Origin: Fidelibacterota bacterium
GTDB lineage: Bacteria > Fidelibacterota > Marinisomatia > SCGC-AAA003-L08 > TS1B11
Assembly (NCBI GenBank): GCA_004124875.1
Contig: SCKJ01000001.1
Coordinates: forward strand, 310,001-374,000
Reading direction: 5' to 3'
DNA length: 64,000 nt
The notes under the pieces: generated by a model
Database searches by the model: none
What the model was told of the DNA's origin: nothing
What the model saw: the letters and a program-made list of their open reading frames with translations, nothing else
Made by a program: the position numbers and the translations under genes
Shown here: positions 55,631 to 64,000 of the stretch, in pieces
Layout of the letters: each line of letters starts with the position of its first letter
How positions within the stretch are numbered: position 1 is the first letter of the stretch

Positions 55631-57172
55631 TCAGGATTTATCGGCGCGCAGGGTGCCGTCGTATGTTTTTTTGAATTCGATGATGGCCTCAAACATACTC
55701 TGGGCAATTTTCTGCCGATACTCACTCTGGCCCAGTTTTTTCTCCTCCAGGCGGTTGCTGATAAAGCCGATCTCCACCAGGATTTTGGGCATGGCCGCGC
55801 CGATTAAGACAATTAATTCAGTCTGCTTCAGGCCGCGGTTCGGGGTGTCGAGGCGTGACGTGAATTTATCGAGCATGGCGGCCCCGAGAAACTCGCTCTC
55901 GCGCATCCAGGCGCTGTGAGCCATGGTCGAAAGGATCAGCGATTCATCGGAAAACCTCGTGTAGGGGTGGTTCGACTCTTCAAGAGCAATCACGCTGTTT
56001 TCCCGCCGCGCCATTTCAATGGCCTCCGGCGTGTTGGCCGGGGCCAGCAACCATGCCTCAAAGCCTCGGGCGGATCGATTTTCCACGCCGTTCACATGTA
56101 TGGAAATGAATATTTTTCCTCCAGCTTCGTTGGCTAACCGGGTGCGTTGAAACAGGGGCACAAACACATCTTCGTCCCGGGTATAAACAACCCGCATGTC
56201 AGATTTTTGCCTCAGCAGTCTACCGAGCCGCCGGGCCACATCCAGCGTGATGGTTTTTTCCTTGAGGCCGCCAGGACTCGTGGTGCCGGGATCCTTCCCC
56301 CCGTGGCCGGGATCCAGAACGATGGTATCCAGGTACCACTGCTTGCGAATGTCATCGGCGCGCTTTCCACTGCCGCCCACGGGGTTACGTATGGATATAT
56401 GGAGCTCGGCGCCGTCGTCGACCTGATAGATTTCGGGCAGACTGACGCGGTCGGTCAGCCGGAAGCGTATTTCACCGGAATTTTCCAGTTGCCGGCCCCG
56501 GGCCGAGCGAATCAGCCCCCCCAGCTGCGATTGGGCCAGCGCCAGCGTGTCCACTTTTCCACCGGGCACCTGCACGACCAGCCAGCCGTTGTCGGTGATA
56601 TAGCGGACAATGTTTTTGCCATCGAACAGCCGGCTTGTTTTAATACGGATGAGGGTGCCGTTGGATTTCGACTCTACCACAGCGCTGTGAATATTGAACG
56701 CGCCGCTGGCAGGGGCGCCGATAAACAGCCGCCGGGATTCATCGTACCTCGATCCCGGCAGAACGGAACGTCCCAGAATATCGAAGAACGATTTGGCCGG
56801 GACAAAGTAACTTTTGCCGTCGAAGTAGGAAGGTGTGGTCATTTGGTAGGCCCGATCCTCTACCACGATAAATGAAGAGAACGCGGTCACTTTGACTTCC
56901 CCTCCACGAAAGTAGAGCACGTTTTTATCGACATCGGAGTTGGTGTAGAAACCGATGGAGAAAGCTGCGGCCAGGTCCTCGACATTTAAATATTCGATGG
57001 GTCCGCGCATAAATGTGTCCACGACGCCCTTCGTGCCGGGGTGGGACGGGAGTATCACTTTGATTTCGCCGGCCCGCAATACCGGAACCAGGATCACGGC
57101 CGCGATTAACGCGGCCACCAGTCTTGGCGGGCGGTGAAATTGCAAGGGCTGGAAATGCGGCGGTTTCAGCAT
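55631..57172 (-). CDS. N-acetylmuramoyl-L-alanine amidase (Amidase_3)
   Basis: 513 residues. A signal segment (L-V-A-A-L-I-A-A-V-I-L-V-P-V-L-R-A) precedes a copper-amine-oxidase-like N-terminal domain (Y-L-N-V-E-D-L-A-A-A-F, S-Y-F-V-P-A-K-S-F) and a beta-rich AMIN-like region. The zinc amidase domain starts near 278 with V-L-D-P-G-H-G-G-K-D-P-G and includes E-K-T-I-T-L-D-V-A, F-I-S-I-H-V-N-G and the late V-E-I-G-F-I-S-N. It cleaves the amide between MurNAc and the stem peptide in the periplasm, typically during cell separation. It lies 3 nt after the ftsB-like gene, supporting a division role. Confidence 0.94.
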   Translation of the reverse strand: MLKPPHFQPLQFHRPPRLVAALIAAVILVPVLRAGEIKVILPSHPGTKGVVDTFMRGPIEYLNVEDLAAAFSIGFYTNSDVDKNVLYFRGGEVKVTAFSSFIVVEDRAYQMTTPSYFDGKSYFVPAKSFFDILGRSVLPGSRYDESRRLFIGAPASGAFNIHSAVVESKSNGTLIRIKTSRLFDGKNIVRYITDNGWLVVQVPGGKVDTLALAQSQLGGLIRSARGRQLENSGEIRFRLTDRVSLPEIYQVDDGAELHISIRNPVGGSGKRADDIRKQWYLDTIVLDPGHGGKDPGTTSPGGLKEKTITLDVARRLGRLLRQKSDMRVVYTRDEDVFVPLFQRTRLANEAGGKIFISIHVNGVENRSARGFEAWLLAPANTPEAIEMARRENSVIALEESNHPYTRFSDESLILSTMAHSAWMRESEFLGAAMLDKFTSRLDTPNRGLKQTELIVLIGAAMPKILVEIGFISNRLEEKKLGQSEYRQKIAQSMFEAIIEFKKTYDGTLRADKS

Positions 57173-57175
57173 GGT

Positions 57176-58881
<1,706 letters not shown>

Positions 58882-58901
58882 TTAGGGACATTCTGCGCAC
58901 T

Positions 58902-58921
58902 GATGGCACTGAATCGCCATC
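58902..58921. other. Small hairpin between eno and the DMT transporter gene
   Basis: GATGGC and GCCATC form a 6-bp stem around an 8-nt loop, 7 nt downstream of the transporter stop on the minus strand side facing eno. No T-run follows in either direction. It may be a weak transcription or mRNA-stability element; no function can be shown. Confidence 0.3.
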
Positions 58922-58927
58922 TGCTCC

Positions 58928-59809
58928 TCAGCTGCGATTTGTCTGTATAACGCCTATCAGCACCAGCGCGGATCCCAGAAATGTCTGGAGCGTGAGCTGC
59001 TCATCCAGGAATATGATCCCCAATACCAAACCGGTCACCGGGAAGGTGTAGGTGACCGATGTTGCTCTGCCGGCGCCCCACCAGGCCAGCAGGCGGTAGT
59101 AGAGCTGGAACGCCAGCGCGGTGCCGATGATGCCCAGCCAGACCATGGCAATCAGGCTGGCCCGGTGCAGGTGCAGCAGGTCCGGTTTTTCCAGGGCCAG
59201 TGCCGCCGTTACCGTCAGCAGACAGGCTGACAGCAATGAGACCCAAATGATGCGCAAATACGGCAGGTCCGGCGCAAATTTCCTGGTATAGATGGCAGCC
59301 AGAGAATAACTGATTGCCGCGACAATGACCGCGACCTGTCCCGCCAGGACCTGGTTGCCAATAATCACTTCAGGCAGACCTACCAATACCAGCACTCCGC
59401 CGAACCCGATGCCCACACCCAGGAGGCGGCCGGCCTTGAGTTTTTCATCATGCAGAATCAGGTGGGCCAGCAGCACGGTCCAGATTGGCACGGTGCTGTT
59501 TACAACGGCCGCCATGCCGCTATCGATCTTTTGTTCGCCCCACGATATCAGGAAAATGGGCAGGGCCGAATTGAGCATTCCGAGAAAGAGGAGATGTCCC
59601 CACTCGGCCTTCTGCCGGGGCAGACCGACCCTCGCGCGCAACATCAGCAACGACACAGCCACCCAGGCGATCAGGAGCCGTCCCGCTACCAGCGTCATCG
59701 GGCCGGTGTGGGTCACGCCGATTTTGATAAACATGAAGGAACTGCCCCAGGCCAAAGACAGCAGTGCAAAGGTGGTCCATTGCAGAATGGGTCGAGGTGG
59801 CGCGGGCAT
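58928..59809 (-). CDS. EamA/DMT-superfamily transporter
   Basis: 293 residues with about ten hydrophobic helices in two EamA repeats. The first starts L-L-S-L-A-W-G-S-S-F-M-F-I-K-I-G near 14-29, and the second has Y-S-L-A-A-I-Y-T-R-K near 168. The end shows the usual F-P-V-T-G-L-V-L-G-I-I-F-L-D-E pattern. Members export amino acids, nucleotides or other metabolites; the substrate is not predictable. A second family member is at 63515-64000. Confidence 0.92.
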   Translation of the reverse strand: MPAPPRPILQWTTFALLSLAWGSSFMFIKIGVTHTGPMTLVAGRLLIAWVAVSLLMLRARVGLPRQKAEWGHLLFLGMLNSALPIFLISWGEQKIDSGMAAVVNSTVPIWTVLLAHLILHDEKLKAGRLLGVGIGFGGVLVLVGLPEVIIGNQVLAGQVAVIVAAISYSLAAIYTRKFAPDLPYLRIIWVSLLSACLLTVTAALALEKPDLLHLHRASLIAMVWLGIIGTALAFQLYYRLLAWWGAGRATSVTYTFPVTGLVLGIIFLDEQLTLQTFLGSALVLIGVIQTNRS

Positions 59810-59854
59810 CAGCGGGGGTATGGATCGGCCGGGAGGGGGCGGGTCACCGGGGCG

Positions 59855-60466
59855 CTACGGCCGGGCAGCGCGGGATGTATCGGTCAGCGTATAAATATAG
59901 TCGCCCAACGGCTTTTTATTAAAATTCGCTGCGTTGGCGGCCAGATAAAAATAGATGGGACCGCTGACGTCATCCGGCGCCACCCAGTCAACGGTCCACG
60001 ATACGGGGCCGTCTTTGGTCCCCATCTGCGAGCCGGACAATGTATGTTCCACATAGAACCGTTGGTAGCCCTCGGGCATCACCTCTTCCCGGAGCTGGGT
60101 CCATATTTCATCCGTTATGGCAAAGTGGCCTCCGGCGAGCGAATCGGCCGTCAGGGCCGTTATCTGGAAGCCCCATCTTTTTTGGCCTTTCTGCTCAAGC
60201 GTAATGTCGAGCGAGTACGCTTCCCCAGAGATAAATTGATCAGGGACTCCACCCAAAGTGAGGGTGCCGGGACCGCTGTTGAGGGGATATTGCGCATGGC
60301 ATTTGGAGCCCTGGCAGGACGTCTCGCCCGGAGCATTGGTGCTGGCCGGTTTAGCCCCCTTGCCATAGCCATAGACGTGCACTCCCGGCGCGATCAATAG
60401 AGCAACGAAAAGTCCGGCCGTCGAGTAAACGGCCAGATGAGAGAAAATAGAAGCTGCGCGCTTCAG
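59855..60466 (-). CDS. Choice-of-anchor V / Reeler-like exported protein with non-standard start
   Basis: The first canonical start is a TTG at 60397, giving 180 residues. However, the frame continues upstream with L-K-R-A-A-S-I-F-S-H-L-A-V-Y-S-T-A-G-L-F, a convincing signal peptide that has no ATG, GTG or TTG. A CTG at 60464-60466, just after the stop of the preceding gene, could be the start (203 residues). The mature protein has G-E-T-S-C-Q-G-S-K-C-H (a C-x4-C-H haem-like motif), N-S-G-P-G-T-L-T-L-G-G and W-G-F-Q-I-T-A-L-T, matching choice-of-anchor V proteins. It is probably exported; function unknown. It follows the TPR lipoprotein gene without a gap. Confidence 0.75.
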   Translation of the reverse strand: MKRAASIFSHLAVYSTAGLFVALLIAPGVHVYGYGKGAKPASTNAPGETSCQGSKCHAQYPLNSGPGTLTLGGVPDQFISGEAYSLDITLEQKGQKRWGFQITALTADSLAGGHFAITDEIWTQLREEVMPEGYQRFYVEHTLSGSQMGTKDGPVSWTVDWVAPDDVSGPIYFYLAANAANFNKKPLGDYIYTLTDTSRAARP

Positions 60467-60467
60467 G

Positions 60468-61550
60468 TTACTCGATCAATCCCTGTGCTGCGCGCTGCAG
60501 AGTGCCGAGCCGCTTTTTCCGGTCGCGAATATCCTTGATAGCCTGATTTGCGTCGTCATCATCGGGAGTGAGCGCCAAGACATTATCCATAAAGTAGAGA
60601 CCTTCGGAATAGCCCGTCTGAGCCTTTGCAAAATGAGCCAGCGCTTCTTGCGCCATGATCGCCTTTGAAGGCATTTCCTCGCCTGCCGCCGCAACGTAAA
60701 TACTCTGACCTTTGGTTAATTCAACATTGGCTACATTAATGTATATAGCGCCCATATTGAAAAAAACCTCCGCGTTTCGCGGGGCTGTCGCGCGAGCCCG
60801 TTCCAAGGTCTCAAGAGCCGCTTCGGAATTGTCCATATCCAGGTAAACGCCGGTGAGTATCGTCAAAATATCCAGGGCATCCGGCATCAGCTCGCTGGCC
60901 CGCTGCATGTGCGTCACCGCTTCCGCCAGACGTCCAGCTTTACGGGCATTCTGGCCGGCCAGGGCATGCACCAGTCCGTTGTCCGGATTGTTTTTAAGCG
61001 CCGTTTCGATGGCCGCCAGCTCACCCTCTTCATCGCGTAGCTGCCGGTAGGTGAATACGAGTGGTTCGTAGGTGGACGATTTGCCTGGGTAGATCTCGAT
61101 AGCCGTATGAAAATGTTTGGCCACCTGCCGTAATTTGTCCTGTTGGGCCTCGTTGGGGGCTGCTTGATTTGTCTCTGCCAGTACCTCGTTGTAAAGTACG
61201 GCGCCTTTCTGGTACTCCTCTCCCCATGTTACCTCCCGCACTGTTTCCACCGCCTGGGCAATGGTGGTGCCTGTGGCGGTTACCTGCTGCGGGTTGCGGC
61301 GCAGGGCCTCATCAAGGGCCTCATTCATTTCAGCCCAGCGTCTCTGTGGAACGTAAACGTCGCTGGCCAGGAGCAGAGGCACTTCGGCATTTTCCGGTTC
61401 AACGGCCATGGCTTTAACGAAAAACTCTTCTGCTTTTTCCAGGTCATTGCTTTTGACCCACGTCTTGGCAGAAGCGAACTCCTCGCTGTCGCATCCCTGG
61501 AAGAGCGCCGATAATATCATCGCTATGAAAATGAGTTTGGATCGCTTCAT
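60468..61550 (-). CDS. TPR lipoprotein
   Basis: 360 residues from the ATG at 61548-61550, with AGGA at 6-nt spacing. The N-terminal signal ends L-F-Q-G-C, a lipobox, so the protein is probably lipid-anchored. Several TPR motifs follow (N-D-L-E-K-A-E-E-F-F-V-K-A-M-A-V-E-P-E-N-A, G-R-L-A-E-A-V-T-H-M-Q-R-A-S-E-L-M-P). The open frame extends 17 codons upstream without signal character. It is likely a periplasm-facing scaffold; partners unknown. Confidence 0.88.
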   Translation of the reverse strand: MKRSKLIFIAMILSALFQGCDSEEFASAKTWVKSNDLEKAEEFFVKAMAVEPENAEVPLLLASDVYVPQRRWAEMNEALDEALRRNPQQVTATGTTIAQAVETVREVTWGEEYQKGAVLYNEVLAETNQAAPNEAQQDKLRQVAKHFHTAIEIYPGKSSTYEPLVFTYRQLRDEEGELAAIETALKNNPDNGLVHALAGQNARKAGRLAEAVTHMQRASELMPDALDILTILTGVYLDMDNSEAALETLERARATAPRNAEVFFNMGAIYINVANVELTKGQSIYVAAAGEEMPSKAIMAQEALAHFAKAQTGYSEGLYFMDNVLALTPDDDDANQAIKDIRDRKKRLGTLQRAAQGLIE

Positions 61551-61640
61551 GATCGTTCCTTTAATCCCCGTAACATCCCCTCGTGATCGGCATCCGGTCA
61601 ACGATTTAAAATTAAGCCGGGTTGGACCTCTAAAAAAGGG

Positions 61641-62537
61641 TTACTCCATTGTTTGAGCCACGACAGAGGCTCGGACCATTACCGATTCCCGGGTGGCGGA
61701 CAACAGCCCTTCCAGGCCAAACCCCTGTATGGTGTACGATGCGGCAGCGGTGCCTGTTACTACGGCGGCCAGCAAATCGTCCTTTCCATGCAGCGCAATA
61801 TGCCCGACCAATCCCCCGGCGAAGGTATCGCCCGCCCCGGTGGGATCGACCACTTCGGCGTCAAGGTAGATCGGGACGTGGGTCCGTTTTCCGCCTTCTG
61901 CGATAAGCGCCCCATTCGAGCCCAGCTTGATAATCACCGCTTCGGGCCCTCGCCCCAGCAGATCCGTAGCGGCCGCTGCCAGATCGGCAATGCCGGTGAG
62001 CATCCCGGCTTCTTCATCGTTGATCAGAAAGATGTCAGTTTTTGCGAGCACTTCCAATAGACTGTCGCGACTGTTATTGATCCACAGGTTCATGGTATCG
62101 CTGATGACGAGCGGGTGGTTGCTCAGTGCGGCCAAAAGATCAAGTTGCAGACGCGGTTGAATATTGCCCAGATAGACAATATCCGGCGACCGGTAGCCCT
62201 CGGAGATAGCCGGTTTGAAGCCTTCAAACACGCCCAGCTCCGTAAACAGGGTATCGCGGCCCATAAAGCCTGCATGGTAGCGTCCCCCCCAGCGAAAAGT
62301 GGCGCCCTCCACGGCCTGAACATTCTCGAGATTGACACCCCTGTCCTTGAGCAGCAGCCAGGCTTCATCGGGAAAGTCGGAACCGACTACGCCGACCAGA
62401 TTGACCGGTGAGAACAGAGCCGTGGTGATGGAGAAGTAGGTCGCCGAGCCGCCCAGGATATTCTCCCGGCGACCGGCAGGGGCCTCTACGGTGTCCAGCG
62501 CTATGGATCCGACGGCAAGTGTGGACCGGGTTTTCAT
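61641..62537 (-). CDS. PfkB-family sugar/nucleoside kinase
   Basis: 298 residues. The N-terminal G-S-I-A-L-D-T-V near 11 and I-L-G-G-S-A-T-Y-F-S near 27 fit PfkB lid/substrate positions; the C-terminal signature D-P-T-G-A-G-D-T-F-A-G-G near 230-241 carries the catalytic Asp. Ribokinase-like enzymes phosphorylate sugars or nucleosides; the G-R-R-E-N-I-L-G-G context does not identify the substrate. It is divergent from the NUDIX gene with a 73-nt gap. Confidence 0.92.
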   Translation of the reverse strand: MKTRSTLAVGSIALDTVEAPAGRRENILGGSATYFSITTALFSPVNLVGVVGSDFPDEAWLLLKDRGVNLENVQAVEGATFRWGGRYHAGFMGRDTLFTELGVFEGFKPAISEGYRSPDIVYLGNIQPRLQLDLLAALSNHPLVISDTMNLWINNSRDSLLEVLAKTDIFLINDEEAGMLTGIADLAAAATDLLGRGPEAVIIKLGSNGALIAEGGKRTHVPIYLDAEVVDPTGAGDTFAGGLVGHIALHGKDDLLAAVVTGTAAASYTIQGFGLEGLLSATRESVMVRASVVAQTME

Positions 62538-62610
62538 AACTGGGCAGTTTATAGGGCTGAGCAGGAAAAAAGCAAGTTTGAAACTTCATAGCTGCGGCCT
62601 AATTTGATAA

Positions 62611-63108
62611 ATGGGACATTTGGAATACTGCTCGAACTGCGGCAGCCTTAACAGCGTACAGTTCGCCGAGGGGCGGGATAGAGTCGTCTGTCCCAGCTGC
62701 GGAACGATTCACTACGAAAATCCAGTGCCGGCAGCCACGGTCATTGGCCAGCGTAATGGCGAACTGCTGCTGGTCAAGCGGGCGGCGCCTCCAGCGGTAG
62801 GGAAGTGGTGCCTGCCGGGGGGCTTTGTTGAGCAGGGGGAAATGCCCGAACAGGCCGCCCTGCGCGAATTGAAAGAGGAGACCGGCTTGACCGCAGACAG
62901 CCTGAGTTTTTTCCAGTTTTGCCCCTTTCCCAGCGGCCGTAGCGGCGAGGTAATGGTTATGGTCTACATTGCCGACAGTCTCGACGGGACTCCGGAGGCA
63001 GGGGACGACGCTTCCGAAGTGCAATTTTTTCCTCTCACCGCATTGCCGCCCATCGCATTTCGCTGCCATATGGCTTTCATCGACAGTTACTTCAATCAGG
63101 CGGGCTGA
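62611..63108 (+). CDS. NUDIX hydrolase with N-terminal zinc ribbon
   Basis: 165 residues. An N-terminal zinc ribbon (Y-C-S-N-C-G and V-C-P-S-C-G, about residues 6-33) precedes the NUDIX domain, whose box G-G-F-V-E-Q-G-E-M-P-E-Q-A-A-L-R-E-L-K-E (about 70-89), followed by E-T-G-L, fits G-x5-E-x7-R-E-U-x-E-E-x-G-U. This layout occurs in NudC-like and ADP-ribose pyrophosphatase-like enzymes. It precedes the AroQ-like gene by 3 nt. Confidence 0.93.
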   Translation: MGHLEYCSNCGSLNSVQFAEGRDRVVCPSCGTIHYENPVPAATVIGQRNGELLLVKRAAPPAVGKWCLPGGFVEQGEMPEQAALRELKEETGLTADSLSFFQFCPFPSGRSGEVMVMVYIADSLDGTPEAGDDASEVQFFPLTALPPIAFRCHMAFIDSYFNQAG

Positions 63109-63111
63109 TCC

Positions 63112-63555
63112 ATGCGGATATTGACCCTGCTGGGACCCAACCTGAATCTGCTGGGCTGGATCAGCCGGTCAACCGGCCGGCGGCTGACACTGGACCGGCT
63201 GGAAAAAGCGGTGCGCACCGCCGCCAACGGTCTGGGCGCGGATGTCGTTCTGGCGCAGCTCAATGACGAGGTAAAAGCCTGCCAGCTGGTGGCGCGCAAT
63301 CGCAGCAAGATAGCGGGTCTGCTGCTGGTGCCGGGCATTTGGGACCGGACCGGCCAGCAGCTACAGGAAACCGTGCGCATGATCGGCATACCGCTGGCGC
63401 TGTTTCAGCTGCTGCCTGAGGGCGGGCCGTGGACGGCTGAGGCGCCATCGCTATTTGAGGATATTGCCGTGCTGAAAGCATCCGGCAACGGCGCGACTGA
63501 CCTGGCCGCGGCCTTTACCCGCTTCCATGCTCTGCTAGCCCGGCAGGGCGACTGA
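63112..63555 (+). CDS. AroQ-like (type II dehydroquinase fold) protein lacking catalytic residues
   Basis: 147 residues starting M-R-I-L-T-L-L-G-P-N-L-N-L-L-G, the AroQ N-terminal signature. The catalytic positions are changed: Y-G is S-T-G (about 20-22), the S-N-x-E-G motif is L-N-D-E-V, the N-P-G-A-Y-T-H-T-S loop is V-P-G-I-W-D-R-T-G, and the E-V-H-x-S histidine motif is L-F-Q-L-L-P. It therefore probably does not dehydrate 3-dehydroquinate. The length and overall fold are preserved. It overlaps the convergent DMT gene by 41 nt. Confidence 0.85.
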   Translation: MRILTLLGPNLNLLGWISRSTGRRLTLDRLEKAVRTAANGLGADVVLAQLNDEVKACQLVARNRSKIAGLLLVPGIWDRTGQQLQETVRMIGIPLALFQLLPEGGPWTAEAPSLFEDIAVLKASGNGATDLAAAFTRFHALLARQGD

Positions 63556-64000
63556 CTGCCCCCAGCTCTGCCCAGACGACAACGGTCACGATCAGCAGGC
63601 CACCCAGCCAGGCGGTGGGCGACAGATATTCCCCAGCCAGCATAACGGCATACAGGGCGCCGAAAACGGGCTCGGTGGTTAAAAACAGGGCCGTCCGGGT
63701 GGGTGACACGCGGCGCTGGGCCCAGGTCATCCCCAAAAAAGCGCCTGCCGTTCCCAGCACGCCGGTGATGACCAATCCCCACCAGAGCGCCGGATCGGGC
63801 CGCAGCTGCGCGGAGCCGGTTGCCAGGACAGAGAGCGCGGACAGGACCACCATGGTCAGCAGCTGCACCCAAAAATATCTGAGGGTATCGACCGTGGGGG
63901 CATAGATACCCAGCAGGATGATCTGCCCGGCGAAAGCCACGGCGCAAACCAGAGTGAGACCATCGCCCAAATTAATGCTGTTGCCTGCGGCGGGATCAAT
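63515..64000 (-). CDS. EamA/DMT-superfamily transporter, 5' end cut by window edge
   Basis: The minus frame is open from the right edge to a stop at 63515, 161 residues. Four or five hydrophobic helices are visible (T-L-V-C-A-V-A-F-A-G-Q-I-I-L-L-G, W-W-G-L-V-I-T-G-V-L-G-T-A-G-A-F, L-F-L-T-T-E-P-V-F-G-A-L-Y-A-V), equal to the second EamA repeat. A TTG at 63970 could look like a start, but the frame continues beyond it to the edge. Confidence 0.88.
   Translation of the reverse strand: MDPAAGNSINLGDGLTLVCAVAFAGQIILLGIYAPTVDTLRYFWVQLLTMVVLSALSVLATGSAQLRPDPALWWGLVITGVLGTAGAFLGMTWAQRRVSPTRTALFLTTEPVFGALYAVMLAGEYLSPTAWLGGLLIVTVVVWAELGAVSRPAGLAEHGSG

Noticed and set aside
50000..56000. CRISPR array near the Cas6-like gene
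   Set aside because: No series of short identical repeats with unique spacers is present here or elsewhere in the window. The only regular repeats are the coding ones in the giant gene.

Overview
The window looks like chromosomal DNA of a Gram-negative-type bacterium from the Fibrobacteres-Chlorobi-Bacteroidetes (FCB) superphylum, probably an uncultured lineage such as Marinimicrobia/KSB1/Calditrichota. Four things point there: a protein at 16423-18072 ending in a type IX secretion (T9SS) sorting domain (N-H-P-N-P-F-N core), a Rho factor whose Walker A motif reads A-Q-P-K-T-G-K-T as in Bacteroidota, a DUF2723 membrane protein, and several lipoproteins and predicted outer-membrane barrels. The phylum assignment is inference. 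Coding density is high, most genes are on the minus strand, and start/stop overlaps of the ATGA or TAATG type are frequent.

Left part (1-11006, minus): a truncated unknown gene and a glutamate-type dehydrogenase, preceded in transcription order by a long cluster of PAP2-type membrane protein, recG, DUF1844, DUF2723 membrane glycosyltransferase, methyltransferase, GT2 glycosyltransferase, and dTDP-rhamnose rmlD- and rmlC-like genes. The distal end suggests deoxysugar-containing surface glycan synthesis or glycoprotein modification. Plus-strand genes at 11080-13154 encode a predicted outer-membrane barrel and a DUF3179 lipoprotein. A convergent gap with dispersed-type repeats (13155-13565) follows, then a minus operon csaA-HAD-GNAT-questin oxidase-like.

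Middle (16423-32253): a T9SS-cargo LVIVD-repeat protein; a plus-strand trio of endonuclease/exonuclease/phosphatase-fold lipoprotein, barrel protein and diacylglycerol-kinase-like protein; two large FG-GAP/ASPIC-UnbV (CRTAC1-like) proteins; a secreted YyaL/DUF255 protein; a methyltransferase; and an M24 peptidase. Just upstream of the YyaL gene is a short, frameshifted, internally deleted relic of the 3' end of the diacylglycerol-kinase gene.

The most unusual object is the 2721-residue gene at 32250-40415. It has TPR-like ends and about 40 tandem helical modules (types A 34, B 36 and C 38 residues; A+B+C = 108 residues = 324 bp), with near-identical DNA repeats in its centre. It sits in a tightly overlapping operon: UbiA-family prenyltransferase, dnaE, dtd, B12-binding mutase subunit, acyl-CoA carboxylase beta, giant protein, M24 peptidase.

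Right part (47173-64000): a conserved-type housekeeping cluster (eno, ftsB-like, amidase, folC, rho, a stand-alone Cas6b-like gene, aspartate aminotransferase, rpmE, DUF1385, prfA, prmC). It is followed by a DMT transporter, a choice-of-anchor V-like exported protein with a non-standard start, a TPR lipoprotein, a PfkB kinase, a zinc-ribbon NUDIX protein, a catalytically degenerate AroQ-like protein and a truncated second DMT transporter. I found no tRNA, rRNA, transposase or CRISPR array. Family names rest on motif recognition by eye; no database search was run.
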